64,000 bases of DNA from Massilibacteroides sp. (GTDB taxonomy: Bacteria; Bacteroidota; Bacteroidia; Bacteroidales; Tannerellaceae), in assembly GCF_028705895.1 (NCBI RefSeq), contig NZ_JAQWCQ010000015.1, positions 1 to 64,000 of the forward strand. Reading direction: 5' to 3'. Position numbers and translations under genes: made by a program. The notes beneath the pieces were generated by a model. The model did not search any database. It had not been told where the DNA came from and saw only the letters and a program-made list of their open reading frames with translations. Positions 1 to 8,469 of the stretch are shown piece after piece (position 1 is the first letter of the stretch; the number at the start of each line of letters is the position of its first letter).

Positions 1-486
1 AGGGAACCAAGCCTTGGAATCATAGATAGTCAAAGTATCAAACGGGGTAATAATTATTCCTTGAATGGAATAGATGGGAATAAGAAAATCAAAGGTATAA
101 AGCGTCATGTGGTGGTTGATAAGAATGGTTTTCTTATTGCTGTTATGGTTACAATCGCTAACATCCATGATAGCAAAGCGGCATATTTACTTATGCGTGT
201 ATTGAAAGAGCTTTGTTCGGGAGTAAAAGTTCTCTTCGCTGACGGAGGATATAGAGGTAAATTGATTGAAAGCGTGAAGAATAAGTTTGGCTATCTGATC
301 CGGGTTGTGGTAAGCGCTTATAAAGAGCAAGGCTTCAGACCTATTCACAAAAGATGGATTGTAGAAAGTACTTTTTCCTGGTTTGATAATGACAGAAGGC
401 TTTGCCGAAATTATGAGCTAACATTCGATTCAGCTGAGGAAATGGTCAAAATCGCCGCTATAAAATTATTATTGAGGAAAATTTAA
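1..486 (+). CDS. IS5-family (IS427-like group) transposase, C-terminal part
   Basis: Partial DDE transposase that would catalyse cut-and-paste movement of its element. The frame is open from base 1, so the start codon is outside the window; the internal ATG at 67 is not the true start. The three catalytic acidic residues can be placed: the first Asp in GIIDSQSIK (bases about 19-45), the second in FADGGYRGK (about 235-261), and the Glu in RWIVESTFSWF (about 352-384). The motif order and the ending MVKIAAIKLLLRKI are typical of the family. The stop codon TAA (484-486) lies inside the terminal inverted repeat, so the coding region runs to the very end of the element. No frameshift is seen in the visible part, so it may be active. 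Confidence 0.88.
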   Translation, partial: REPSLGIIDSQSIKRGNNYSLNGIDGNKKIKGIKRHVVVDKNGFLIAVMVTIANIHDSKAAYLLMRVLKELCSGVKVLFADGGYRGKLIESVKNKFGYLIRVVVSAYKEQGFRPIHKRWIVESTFSWFDNDRRLCRNYELTFDSAEEMVKIAAIKLLLRKI

Positions 487-495
487 ACAGGCTCT
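476..495 (+). repeat. Right terminal inverted repeat of the IS
   Basis: Read from the outside inward on the minus strand this is AGAGCCTGTTTAAATTTTCC. Its first 18 bases are the same as the left terminal repeat of the MITE at 28177. It includes the transposase stop codon. Confidence 0.85.
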
Positions 496-497
496 TA

Positions 498-795
498 GTT
501 GCATTAATCTGAGAAGGCCTTTCCACCTCTTTTAACGAAGAAATAGAAATACTAAACAAGCCGATCCCTTCCAACTCAACCGTATCCCCCGTTAAAAGAT
601 GCCGTTTCAAAGTTGTCGAAAAAGCCTCCAGTAACCCCTTAACATCCGCACTACTGAATGATGACATAGAACCAATCTCAGCAGCAATCTGCTCCGTTTT
701 AATAGCCCTGTCACTAATGGCCGAACATGAAATTTTATTTTACCATCCGCTTTCGGATTAGGTGTCTCATGAATAGAATACTTAACTGTAGCCAT
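498..795 (-). pseudogene. HU-family (HU-HIG type) DNA-binding protein, frameshifted and IS-truncated
   Basis: Remains of a Bacteroidetes-type HU/IHF-like gene. The start ATG is at 793-795 and the first frame reads MATVKYSIHETPNPKADGK and on to HVRP near base 718. The protein then continues in another frame as ISDRAIKTEQIAAEIGSMSS and on through TVELEGIGLFSIS. Joining them needs one extra base in the GGCC run at about 719-722, so a single-base deletion is the simplest explanation. The 3' end is cut by the IS at 497: the last 12 or so codons of the downstream frame (to a stop at 458) are read from IS DNA. Family members normally continue further with a basic C-terminal region, lost here. These proteins bind DNA non-specifically and often adjoin mobile or capsule loci. 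Family assignment is by motif resemblance. Confidence 0.72.
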
Positions 796-858
796 ACGTA
801 TCTTTTCTCAATTGTAAGTTTGGTTAATAAATTAATTTTCAACGGTTCTCTTTTTCCA

Positions 859-866
859 CAAATATA
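859..866 (-). promoter_or_regulatory. Putative -7 box (TAnnTTTG) of the HU-like pseudogene
   Basis: On the minus strand the bases read TATATTTG, an exact match to the Bacteroides -7 consensus, about 65 bases upstream of the pseudogene ATG. It overlaps the end of a two-copy 22-bp direct repeat (863-906), which may be an operator. Confidence 0.5.
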
Positions 867-906
867 GAAAAACTTTACCACAGTTATAGAAAAACTTTTT
901 GACAGT
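863..906. repeat. Two-copy 22-bp direct repeat
   Basis: Units at 863-884 and 885-906 share TATAGAAAAACTTT, then differ in three bases, then share ACAGT (19 of 22 identical). The units abut with no spacer and overlap the -7 box of the HU-like pseudogene. Spacing of two helical turns suits tandem binding of one protein on the same DNA face. Confidence 0.7.
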
Positions 907-1055
907 TGTGATAAAAGCAAGTTGTAGAAAATTTATTTTCATTACACACTACACGATAAGCTTTCAATTATGTATCTTCGCTCATTAAAATACAGTTGTG
1001 GTTTTTTTCTTCTGAATCACAATAAGGATTATTCCGTTGTGAAAACATTTGGTTT

Positions 1056-1085
1056 GCCCCTTGTCCATAAACAGGGGGCTTTTTT
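1056..1085 (+). terminator. Rho-independent terminator upstream of aspS
   Basis: Stem GCCCCTTGT (1056-1064) pairs with ACAGGGGGC (1071-1079) with one G-U pair and a 6-base loop, followed by six T. No protein-coding gene ends just upstream on this strand, so it ends either an attenuated leader or a small RNA starting near 980-1000. Confidence 0.75.
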
Positions 1086-1108
1086 GTGTCTTTTCGTTAC
1101 TTTTCTTT

Positions 1109-1116
1109 TAACTTTG
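1109..1116 (+). promoter_or_regulatory. Putative aspS promoter (-7 box TAACTTTG)
   Basis: TAACTTTG matches the TAnnTTTG box; a TTTG at 1083-1086 lies 22 bases upstream as a possible -33 element. It sits after the terminator and about 50 bases before the aspS ATG, so it probably drives the aspS operon. Confidence 0.55.
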
Positions 1117-1167
1117 CGCTTACATCTTTAATGTTGTGTGTAATAACGTAAATCAATTATATATTAT

Positions 1168-2925
1168 ATGTACAGAACGAAGACTTGCGGTGAGCTTCGC
1201 TTGCTGAATGTGGGCGAGGAAGTTGTTTTGGCCGGATGGGTGCAGAAGGCTCGTAAGATGGGTGGAATGACTTTTGTTGATGTCCGCGATCGTTATGGTA
1301 TTAGCCAGGTGGTTTTTAATCAGGATGTGAATGTGACTTTGTGCGAGGAGGCGAATAAATTGGGACGTGAGTTCGTTGTTCGTGTTACGGGTAAGGTGCA
1401 GGAGCGTTCAAGTAAGAATAGTCATATTCCGACAGGGGATATTGAGATAATTGCATCGGATTTGAAGGTGCTGAATGTGGCTGCTACGCCTCCGTTTACC
1501 ATCGAGGATGAAACGGATGGGGGGGATGATATTCGTATGAAGTATCGTTATCTGGATCTTCGCCGGAATGTGGTGCGTCAGAATCTGGAGTTGCGCCATA
1601 AGATGACACTCGAAGTGAGAAGTTATTTGGATTCGCTGAATTTTCTTGAGGTGGAAACGCCTGTACTGATTAGTTCTACACCGGAAGGTGCGAGGGATTT
1701 CCTTGTCCCTTCTCGTATGAATCCGGGACAGTTTTATGCTTTACCGCAGTCACCACAAACGTTCAAGCAGTTGTTGATGGTTTCAGGGTTTGACCGGTAT
1801 TTTCAAATCGTAAAGTGTTTCCGTGATGAAGATTTACGTGCCGACCGTCAGCCGGAATTTACGCAGATCGACTGTGAGATGAGTTTTGTGGACCAGGAGG
1901 ATGTGTTGACTACTTTCGAAGGAATGACGAAGCATTTGTTTAAAACGATTCGTGGGGTGGATGTGGAAACTCCGTTTAAACGAATGACATGGCACGAGGC
2001 GATGAAATTGTATGGTAGTGATAAGCCGGATTTGCGTTTCGGTATGGAGTTTGTCGAACTAATGGATGTTCTCAAAGGGCATGGTTTTTCTGTTTTTGAC
2101 GATGCGGCTTATATTGGTGGTATCTGTGCAGAAGGTGCTGCAAGTTATACGCGTAAGCAATTGGATGCATTGACGGATTTCGTAAAACGTCCGCAGATTG
2201 GGGCTAAAGGTATGGTTTATGCCCGCGTAGAAGAAGACGGAACGGTGAAGTCGAGCGTTGATAAATTTTATACGCAGGATGTTTTGCAAGAAATGAAATC
2301 GGCATTCGATGCGAAACCGGGCGATTTGATTTTGATTCTTTCCGGTGACAATGCGATGAAAACCAGAAAACAATTGTGCGAGCTTCGACTTGAGATTGCT
2401 TCTCAATTGGGATTGCGTGATAAAAACAAGTTTGCCTGTCTATGGGTGGTTGATTTTCCTCTATTTGAGTGGAGTGAAGAAGATCAACGTTTCTATGCAA
2501 TGCACCATCCGTTTACGTCACCAAAGTCCGAAGATATACCTTTGCTTGATTCCGATCCCGGAGCCGTTCGTGCGAATGCTTATGATATGGTTATCAATGG
2601 CGTTGAAGTAGGCGGTGGTTCTATTCGTATTCACGACAGTGCGTTGCAGAATAAAATGTTTGAATTATTGGGCTTCACACCGGAACGCGCGCAGGCACAG
2701 TTCGGCTTCCTGATGAATGCCTTCAAATACGGAGCGCCCCCACACGGAGGTTTGGCTTATGGCCTGGATCGTTGGGTATCGCTGTTTACCGGATTAGATT
2801 CCATCCGTGACTGTATCGCCTTTCCTAAAAATAATTCAGGTCGCGATGTGATGATTGATGCACCATCAACTATCGATCCCGAACAATTAGAAGAATTATC
2901 TATTAAGGTAGAAGTGAAGGAGTAG
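1168..2925 (+). CDS. aspS: Aspartate--tRNA ligase
   Basis: Cytoplasmic class IIb synthetase that charges tRNA-Asp with aspartate. The 585-residue length is normal for the bacterial type. An N-terminal OB-fold anticodon domain covers roughly residues 1-105. Class II motif 2 is visible as [18 protein letters not shown] near residue 217, and motif 3 as GLAYGLDRW near residue 528; the bacterial GAD insertion domain lies between them. The ATG follows an A/T-rich leader and gives the expected N-terminus [11 protein letters not shown]. Leads a likely operon with the Nif3-like gene 32 bases downstream. Nothing unusual. Confidence 0.97.
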   Translation: MYRTKTCGELRLLNVGEEVVLAGWVQKARKMGGMTFVDVRDRYGISQVVFNQDVNVTLCEEANKLGREFVVRVTGKVQERSSKNSHIPTGDIEIIASDLKVLNVAATPPFTIEDETDGGDDIRMKYRYLDLRRNVVRQNLELRHKMTLEVRSYLDSLNFLEVETPVLISSTPEGARDFLVPSRMNPGQFYALPQSPQTFKQLLMVSGFDRYFQIVKCFRDEDLRADRQPEFTQIDCEMSFVDQEDVLTTFEGMTKHLFKTIRGVDVETPFKRMTWHEAMKLYGSDKPDLRFGMEFVELMDVLKGHGFSVFDDAAYIGGICAEGAASYTRKQLDALTDFVKRPQIGAKGMVYARVEEDGTVKSSVDKFYTQDVLQEMKSAFDAKPGDLILILSGDNAMKTRKQLCELRLEIASQLGLRDKNKFACLWVVDFPLFEWSEEDQRFYAMHHPFTSPKSEDIPLLDSDPGAVRANAYDMVINGVEVGGGSIRIHDSALQNKMFELLGFTPERAQAQFGFLMNAFKYGAPPHGGLAYGLDRWVSLFTGLDSIRDCIAFPKNNSGRDVMIDAPSTIDPEQLEELSIKVEVKE

Positions 2926-2957
2926 TCGGTTTCTTTTAAAATACATATATTTGTGAT

Positions 2958-4055
2958 ATGTATAAAATTAAGGACATAATACGCGAAATAGAAGCATTTG
3001 CTCCACTGCCTTTACAAGAGAGTTATGACAACTCGGGAGTTCAGGTGGGGGATGTGAACCAACAGGCGACAGGTGCTTTGCTTAGTCTTGATATTACGGA
3101 AGAGGTAATAGATGAGGCGATAGAGCTGGGATGCAATCTGATTATTGCTCATCATCCTTTGATCTTTAAACCTCTTAAAAGGTTGACGGGGGCTAATTAT
3201 ATCGAACGTTGTGTAATAAAGGCTTGTCGGAATGATATCGTTATCTATGCAGCACACACAAATCTTGACAACACAAAAGATGGAGTCAATTATTATTTGG
3301 CAAATCTGTTGGGACTAAGGAATGTACGCGTGTTAAGTCCGCAAAAGAATGTTTTACTGAAATTTGTGACATTTGTTCCCGAATCATATGCCGATGTAGT
3401 CCGAAACGCGTTATTTAATGCAGGAGCGGGGAATATTGGCAACTATGATTCGTGTAGCTATAATCTGAAAGGAGAGGGGACATTTAAAGCGAATGAAGGT
3501 TGTGATCCCTACTGTGGTACTATTGGTGAGATACATATAGAGCCTGAAATCAGGATTGAAACAATTCTGCCTGTGTATAAAAAAACAGCAGTTACACGGG
3601 CGTTACTTTCCGTTCACCCCTATGAAGAACCTGCGTTTGACTTCTATCCGTTGGCAAATACCTGGAATGAAATCGGATCCGGGATCGTTGGTGAACTTCC
3701 GGAAGCGGAAGACGAAGCTATGTTCCTTGCCCGTATAAAAGAACTCTTCCATGTGGGCTGTGTGAAACATTCCGCTTTGCGCAATAAAGCCGTACGGGAA
3801 GTTGCTCTCTGTGGAGGTAGTGGAGCATTCCTGATTAATGATGCAATAGCCTACGGCGCTGATGTGTTCATTACCGGAGAAGCAAAATATAATGATTTTT
3901 ATGATGTGGAAAACCGTATTCTGTTGGCTGTGATAGGACATTACGAATCAGAACTCCATACAAAAGATATCTTTTATAATTTGATTTCGAAAAAAATGCC
4001 TACCTTTGCCCTACATTTTTCGAATGTTAATTCAAACCCGGTTAAATATTTATAG
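2958..4055 (+). CDS. Nif3-like dinuclear metal centre hexameric protein
   Basis: NIF3/YbgI family protein of 365 residues, the long form with a central inserted domain (about residues 130-230). The family binds two metal ions and is often labelled GTP cyclohydrolase type 2, but its cellular role is unsettled. Visible metal ligands are the His pair in IAHHPLIFK near residue 62, the His/Asp of AAHTNLDNTKDG near residue 96, and the C-terminal GHYESE near residue 327. The next gene starts one base after the stop. The pairing with a zinc-ribbon coiled-coil gene recurs in Bacteroidales, suggesting a shared but unknown task. Confidence 0.92.
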   Translation: MYKIKDIIREIEAFAPLPLQESYDNSGVQVGDVNQQATGALLSLDITEEVIDEAIELGCNLIIAHHPLIFKPLKRLTGANYIERCVIKACRNDIVIYAAHTNLDNTKDGVNYYLANLLGLRNVRVLSPQKNVLLKFVTFVPESYADVVRNALFNAGAGNIGNYDSCSYNLKGEGTFKANEGCDPYCGTIGEIHIEPEIRIETILPVYKKTAVTRALLSVHPYEEPAFDFYPLANTWNEIGSGIVGELPEAEDEAMFLARIKELFHVGCVKHSALRNKAVREVALCGGSGAFLINDAIAYGADVFITGEAKYNDFYDVENRILLAVIGHYESELHTKDIFYNLISKKMPTFALHFSNVNSNPVKYL

Positions 4056-4056
4056 A

Positions 4057-4824
4057 ATGGCTACAGATAAAAAATCAGCTGAAAAAGAATATACAGTTGA
4101 AGAAAGGCTTTCTACGCTATATCAACTTCAGACAATGATGACTGAGGTAGATAAAATTAAGACACTTCGTGGCGAACTTCCTTTGGAGGTTCAGGATCTT
4201 GAAGATGAGATCGCGGGGCTGGAAACCCGTCTTCAAAACTATCAGACGGAGATCAAAGATTTTGAAGCTGCTGTTATAGAGCAAAAAAATAAAATCACGG
4301 AATCCACCGGATTGATTGAAAAATATAAAGGACAATTAGATAACGTACGTAATAACCGTGAGTTTGATAATTTGTCTAAGGAAATAGAGTTTCAAGGTTT
4401 GGAGATTGAATTTTCTGAAAAAAAGATTCGTGAATTCAATGAAACAATCGTAACGAAGAAGAACGATATCACCAAGATTGCTGAAACCTTAGAGGGACGT
4501 AAGGGAGACTTGGAGCAAAAGAAAAGCGAACTCGAAGAAATTATTTCGGAAACCAGACAGGAAGAAGAAAAACTAAGAGAGAAAGCGAAGAAATTGGAAG
4601 CTATTATCGAACCTCGCCTATTGACTGCATTTAAACGTATTCGTAAAGGTGCACGCAATGGTTTGGCTGTTGTTTATATTCAACGTGATGCATGTGGTGG
4701 TTGTTTTAATAAGATTCCGCCTCAGAAACAGATGGATATCAAACTACGTAAGAAAATTATCGTTTGCGAATATTGCGGACGTATTATGATTGACCCTGAA
4801 TTAGCGGGTGTAGAAGAGATTTAA
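4057..4824 (+). CDS. C4-type zinc-ribbon, coiled-coil protein
   Basis: 255-residue cytoplasmic protein starting MATDKKSAEKEY. A longer frame starts at 4006 but lies inside the preceding gene, so the ATG at 4057, one base after its stop, is preferred. Residues about 20-190 are charged heptad-like coiled coil rich in E, K and L. The C-terminus holds two Cys pairs, CGGCFNKI and CEYCGRI, about 30 residues apart, forming a zinc ribbon. Related proteins (CT398-like) have a curved coiled-coil hairpin plus zinc ribbon and have been linked to sigma-54 and transport partners elsewhere; the role here is unknown. Probably translationally coupled to the Nif3-like gene. Confidence 0.87.
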   Translation: MATDKKSAEKEYTVEERLSTLYQLQTMMTEVDKIKTLRGELPLEVQDLEDEIAGLETRLQNYQTEIKDFEAAVIEQKNKITESTGLIEKYKGQLDNVRNNREFDNLSKEIEFQGLEIEFSEKKIREFNETIVTKKNDITKIAETLEGRKGDLEQKKSELEEIISETRQEEEKLREKAKKLEAIIEPRLLTAFKRIRKGARNGLAVVYIQRDACGGCFNKIPPQKQMDIKLRKKIIVCEYCGRIMIDPELAGVEEI

Positions 4825-4847
4825 GAAAACAAAACACAGTATAAGAT

Positions 4848-4877
4848 TAGGGATGCATATGTATCCCTATTTTTTTT
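4848..4877 (+). terminator. Rho-independent terminator after the zinc-ribbon gene
   Basis: A near-perfect palindrome of 20 bases, AGGGATGCATATGTATCCCT (4849-4868), followed by a run of eight T broken only by the closing A. It ends the aspS operon and contains the ATG at 4853, which argues against that codon as the tilS start. Confidence 0.8.
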
Positions 4878-4879
4878 CA

Positions 4880-6202
4880 ATGCTAAGGAAAGTACGTGCG
4901 TATATAGAAGAATTCCACTTGTTGACGGATGATAAGCCTATTATTGTCGGGGTGAGCGGGGGCGCTGATTCGGTTGCCCTTCTAAGCGTGCTTTGCGATT
5001 TAAATTATCAATGTATAGCTGCGCATTGCAATTTTCATCTGCGTGGGAGTGAATCAGACCATGATGAGGCTTTTGTCCGTACTTTTACATCCGCGCGAAA
5101 TATTCCGTACTATAAAATAGACTTTGATACGGAGTCTTATGCCGAAGAAAAGCATATTTCCATAGAAATGGCTGCCCGTGAGTTGCGTTACCAATGGTTT
5201 GAACAGTTACGCGTAAGCCTTTCTGCCCAAGCAATAGCTGTTGCGCATCATGAACAAGATAATGTGGAGACTGTTTTATTGAATCTGATTCGAGGTACGG
5301 GAATTAAAGGACTCACCGGTATGCAACCGAAAAATGAATATGTGGTACGCCCACTTTTATCCGTTAAACGAAATGATATTTTAGCCTGGCTGGAACATAA
5401 AGATATAAGCTACGTAACAGACAGTACAAACCTTTCTGACGAATACACCCGCAATTTTATACGTCTTAAAATCATTCCGTTATTAGAAGAAATCAATCCT
5501 TCAGTTTCTGAAGCGATCATAAGGACGGCTGAAAATCTTACAGATGCAGAGAAGCTTTATGCCTCCTCTTTGAGTGAATATCAAAAAAAAGTGCTTTCAG
5601 AAGATCATTCAGTCCTGATAGAACCCTTGTTAAATACCCCAGCGCCTAAAACTGTTTTATATGAAATTCTGAAGTCGTATGGGTTTAATCGCTCTGTCGT
5701 AAATGATATTTACCTGAGTTTATCGGGAGAATCGGGGAAACGATTTTATTCATCTACCCATCAATTATTAAAGGATCGGGATCGTTTGTTTATTGTGCCC
5801 CTTGCAGAACCAGAAAAGGATACTCAATGCCTGTTCCTGAACGAACAGGATAGAGAAATACAGTCTCCGATTAAACTTTCTTTGCGAAATGAGGTTATAA
5901 TAGAAAGCCCCTCTATCAGTAAGGAAAAGAATATTGCTACTCTTGACCGTGATAAATTGCAGTTTCCTCTTTGTTTGAGACGTTGGAAAGAAGGTGATTG
6001 GTTCATTCCGTTCGGGATGAAAGGACGAAAGAAATTGAGTGACTATTTCACTGATCGTAAGTTAAGTTTGTTTGAAAAAGAAAAAATCCGGGTGCTTTGT
6101 AGTGGAGAAAATATCGTTTGGATTGTTGGCGAACGAATAGATAATCGCTTTTGTGTTGATAAAAACTCAAAAGAGATGCTTATAATTCAATTTTTCGATT
6201 AA
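4880..6202 (+). CDS. tilS: tRNA(Ile)-lysidine synthetase
   Basis: Attaches lysine to C34 of the tRNA-Ile with anticodon CAU, changing its decoding from AUG to AUA; essential in most bacteria. The ATP-binding PP-loop VSGGADSVAL is near residue 24, followed by AAHCNFHLRG and HHEQDNVET of the N-type ATP pyrophosphatase fold; a TilS substrate-binding and C-terminal domain completes 440 residues. The start at 4880 (MLRKVRAYIEEF) is chosen because the upstream in-frame ATGs at 4853 and 4859 lie in a terminator hairpin and because family members begin at this point. Confidence 0.93.
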   Translation: MLRKVRAYIEEFHLLTDDKPIIVGVSGGADSVALLSVLCDLNYQCIAAHCNFHLRGSESDHDEAFVRTFTSARNIPYYKIDFDTESYAEEKHISIEMAARELRYQWFEQLRVSLSAQAIAVAHHEQDNVETVLLNLIRGTGIKGLTGMQPKNEYVVRPLLSVKRNDILAWLEHKDISYVTDSTNLSDEYTRNFIRLKIIPLLEEINPSVSEAIIRTAENLTDAEKLYASSLSEYQKKVLSEDHSVLIEPLLNTPAPKTVLYEILKSYGFNRSVVNDIYLSLSGESGKRFYSSTHQLLKDRDRLFIVPLAEPEKDTQCLFLNEQDREIQSPIKLSLRNEVIIESPSISKEKNIATLDRDKLQFPLCLRRWKEGDWFIPFGMKGRKKLSDYFTDRKLSLFEKEKIRVLCSGENIVWIVGERIDNRFCVDKNSKEMLIIQFFD

Positions 6203-6229
6203 ATAAGCTGTTTTATTAAAAAGAATTTT

Positions 6230-6237
6230 TACATTTG
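6230..6237 (+). promoter_or_regulatory. Putative rho promoter (-7 box TACATTTG)
   Basis: TACATTTG matches TAnnTTTG. A start just downstream would give rho a leader of about 165 bases, which fits the autoregulated long leaders known for rho in other bacteria. No strong hairpin terminator is visible in the leader. Confidence 0.45.
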
Positions 6238-6408
6238 CGCAGATTTCTCCGCTAATATGTTACTAATAGAGGTCAGATTAGCTAAACAATCCGTTATTTT
6301 TTTATATAATTATAATTTTTGTCAGCATTAAAAAGCAATGATAAAGTTGTGTATGGTTCATAAATATATATCCATCCCTTTATCCTATCTATATTATTAC
6401 TTCTCAAT

Positions 6409-8409
6409 ATGCAGAAATATAACATCTTAGAATTAAATGAAAAACTTCTTCCGGAATTGCAAAAGATTGCCGAAGAATTAGGTATTAAAAAGATTAGTTC
6501 TTTAAGAAAGGAAGAGCTTGTTTATAAAATATTAGATGAACAAGCTATCTCTTATGCTGGTTTACAAGCAGAAAAAGAGAAAAATAAAGAAGCTAAAAAA
6601 GCCGAAAAACAGTCTAAAACAAAAAAGACAACTAAGTCTGAAACACCAAAGGGAAAAGCCGCCAAAGAAACTAAAAAGGAAGCACCTAAAGCTGATACGC
6701 CTAAAGTAGCCGAGGTAAAGGCTGTAGAACAACCCGTAAAAAAAGAAGCGAAAGAAAAGCCCAAAAGAGCTCGCGTGGAGAAGAAAAAGGAAGAAACAAA
6801 AGTGGAACCTGTTTCCGAAACTCCCAAAAACGAAGCTGTAGTGGAAAAGAAGCCTTCTCCTGTGGTTGTGAAAAAACAGAGTCCGGTTTTAGTAGAACAA
6901 ACGAAAGAGGAACAGAAGCCTGTTGATGAGGCTAAACCTGAAGTGCAAACTCCTCCGGCTATCCCTTCAAAACAAGTGAAAACAGAGCCAAAGGAAACAA
7001 AAAAAGTGATTCCTGCTGCTGAAAAACAAACAGAGGTTTCTACAGAAGAAAAAGCAGAAACAAAACGCGTATTCTTCAGACATCCGGATACGAATTCGCT
7101 ACTCGACCAAATGTTTCCTCTCGCTTCTCCAGCGCCAAAACAGGAACCTGCGCGGCAGGCTGAACAACAAACGAGTCAACAGCCAAATAATAATAATCGT
7201 CAGAATAATAACCGCCAGAATAATAACCATCCGAACGCAAAGAATACTAATGGTAACCAACAGGAGAAACCATATGAATTCGATGGTATTCTGATTGGTT
7301 CAGGGGTGTTGGAAATGATGTCTGATGGGTATGGATTCCTTCGTTCTTCGGATTTTAATTACCTGACTTCGCCTGATGATATCTATGTTTCACAGTCGCA
7401 GATCAAGTTGTTTGGTTTGAAGACGGGTGATGTCGTTGAAGGACCTATTCGTCCTCCAAAAGAAGGTGAAAAATATTTTCCATTGGTGAAAGTAGATCGT
7501 ATCAATGGCCGTACTCCGGAAGAAGTAAGAGACCGTGTGCCGTTTGATCATCTGACTCCGCTTTTCCCGGATGAAAAATTTATGCTTACCGAAAAGAAAT
7601 CGACTAAAGTAAATGATCAGATTGCTGTTCGTGTGGTTGATCTTTTCTCTCCGATAGGTAAAGGACAACGTGGTTTGATTGTTGCCCAACCGAAGACCGG
7701 TAAGACGATGTTGTTAAAAGACATTGCTAATGCGATTGCGACCAATCATCCGGAAGTCTATATGATTATCCTGTTGATTGACGAACGTCCGGAAGAAGTT
7801 ACCGATATGGCACGTAGTGTTGATGCTGAAGTTATTGCTTCTACATTCGACGAGCCGGCAGAAAGACATGTGAAGATTGCAGATATTGTATTGAATAAGG
7901 CAAAACGTATGGTAGAATGCGGTCATGATGTGGTTATTCTGTTAGACTCGATCACTCGTTTGGCGCGTGCATATAATACCGTACAACCTGCATCCGGAAA
8001 AGTACTCTCGGGTGGTGTGGACGCGAATGCGTTACAAAAGCCAAAACGTTTCTTTGGGGCTGCCAGAAATATAGAAAATGGTGGAAGTCTTACGATTCTT
8101 GCTACTGCTCTTACTGAAACAGGGTCTAAAATGGATGAAGTTATTTTTGAGGAATTTAAGGGAACCGGTAATATGGAGTTACAGTTAGACCGTAAATTGT
8201 CTAACAAACGTGTTTATCCTGCGGTTGATATTACAGCTTCAAGTACACGTCGTGACGATCTCCTGCAAGACGATAATACACTCAACCGTATGTGGATACT
8301 TCGTAAGTATTTGTCTGATATGAATTCTATGGAAGCTATGGAATTTGTAAAGAAACGTATGGAACAAACGTTTGACAATATGGAGTTTTTAGCGTCAATG
8401 AACAGCTAA
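6409..8409 (+). CDS. rho: Transcription termination factor Rho with large disordered insert
   Basis: Hexameric RNA helicase that ends transcription. At 666 residues it is about 250 longer than E. coli Rho. Rho_N occupies residues 1-45; then comes a long disordered stretch (about 55-290), first K/E/P/A-rich, then Q/N-rich with repeated QNNN units; then the cold-shock RNA-binding domain (about 295-370) and the RecA-like ATPase. The P-loop reads PKTGKT near residue 427; [13 protein letters not shown] and the Q/R loops are intact, so the enzyme should be active. The insert is usual in Bacteroidetes; in Bacteroides thetaiotaomicron the disordered region drives condensate formation. Single gene with its own promoter and terminator. 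Confidence 0.96.
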   Translation: MQKYNILELNEKLLPELQKIAEELGIKKISSLRKEELVYKILDEQAISYAGLQAEKEKNKEAKKAEKQSKTKKTTKSETPKGKAAKETKKEAPKADTPKVAEVKAVEQPVKKEAKEKPKRARVEKKKEETKVEPVSETPKNEAVVEKKPSPVVVKKQSPVLVEQTKEEQKPVDEAKPEVQTPPAIPSKQVKTEPKETKKVIPAAEKQTEVSTEEKAETKRVFFRHPDTNSLLDQMFPLASPAPKQEPARQAEQQTSQQPNNNNRQNNNRQNNNHPNAKNTNGNQQEKPYEFDGILIGSGVLEMMSDGYGFLRSSDFNYLTSPDDIYVSQSQIKLFGLKTGDVVEGPIRPPKEGEKYFPLVKVDRINGRTPEEVRDRVPFDHLTPLFPDEKFMLTEKKSTKVNDQIAVRVVDLFSPIGKGQRGLIVAQPKTGKTMLLKDIANAIATNHPEVYMIILLIDERPEEVTDMARSVDAEVIASTFDEPAERHVKIADIVLNKAKRMVECGHDVVILLDSITRLARAYNTVQPASGKVLSGGVDANALQKPKRFFGAARNIENGGSLTILATALTETGSKMDEVIFEEFKGTGNMELQLDRKLSNKRVYPAVDITASSTRRDDLLQDDNTLNRMWILRKYLSDMNSMEAMEFVKKRMEQTFDNMEFLASMNS

Positions 8410-8432
8410 TCAATAGTAAAATATATCTGAAA

Positions 8433-8465
8433 ACGCCTGGCAGAATTTCTGACCAGGCGTTTTTT
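8433..8465 (+). terminator. Rho-independent terminator after rho
   Basis: Perfect 8-bp stem ACGCCTGG (8433-8440) with CCAGGCGT (8453-8460), 12-base loop, then five T. It ends 5 bases from the stop of the convergent oxidoreductase gene and may also slow transcription arriving on the minus strand. Confidence 0.85.
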
Positions 8466-8469
8466 CTAT

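Larger units (their letters stand above)
1..495 (+). mobile_element. IS5-family insertion sequence, right part (cut by window edge)
   Basis: The 3' part of an insertion sequence: a DDE transposase reading frame, open at the first base of the window, followed at once by a terminal repeat. The last 20 bases (476-495) form the right terminal inverted repeat; its outer 18 bases are identical to the ends of the MITE at 28177-28360. The dinucleotide TA at 496-497 is the likely target duplication, as expected of the IS427-like group of the IS5 family. The left end lies outside the window. Insertion truncated an HU-like gene on the minus strand. Confidence 0.88.
796..1167. other. Intergenic region between HU pseudogene and aspS
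   Basis: A 372-base region without a convincing gene. It holds the divergent pseudogene promoter and 22-bp repeats (859-906), a possible small transcript with a CACAA/TTGTG hairpin at about 1018-1041, a rho-independent terminator at 1056-1085, and the aspS promoter at 1109-1116. Short frames here have no family resemblance. Confidence 0.6.

Noticed and set aside
735..920. Minus-strand frame of 61 codons over the HU-like promoter
   Set aside because: No family resemblance and it covers the promoter and repeats; taken as chance.
4006..4056. Longer N-terminus for the zinc-ribbon protein
   Set aside because: It would lie fully inside the Nif3-like gene; the ATG at 4057 fits the family start.
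4853..4879. Longer N-terminus for tilS
   Set aside because: The ATG codons at 4853 and 4859 lie in the stem of a terminator hairpin, and family members begin at the later ATG.
6552..6827. Minus-strand frame opposite the Rho insert
   Set aside because: It is the mirror of Lys/Glu-rich coding sequence and gives Ser/Phe-rich low-complexity protein.
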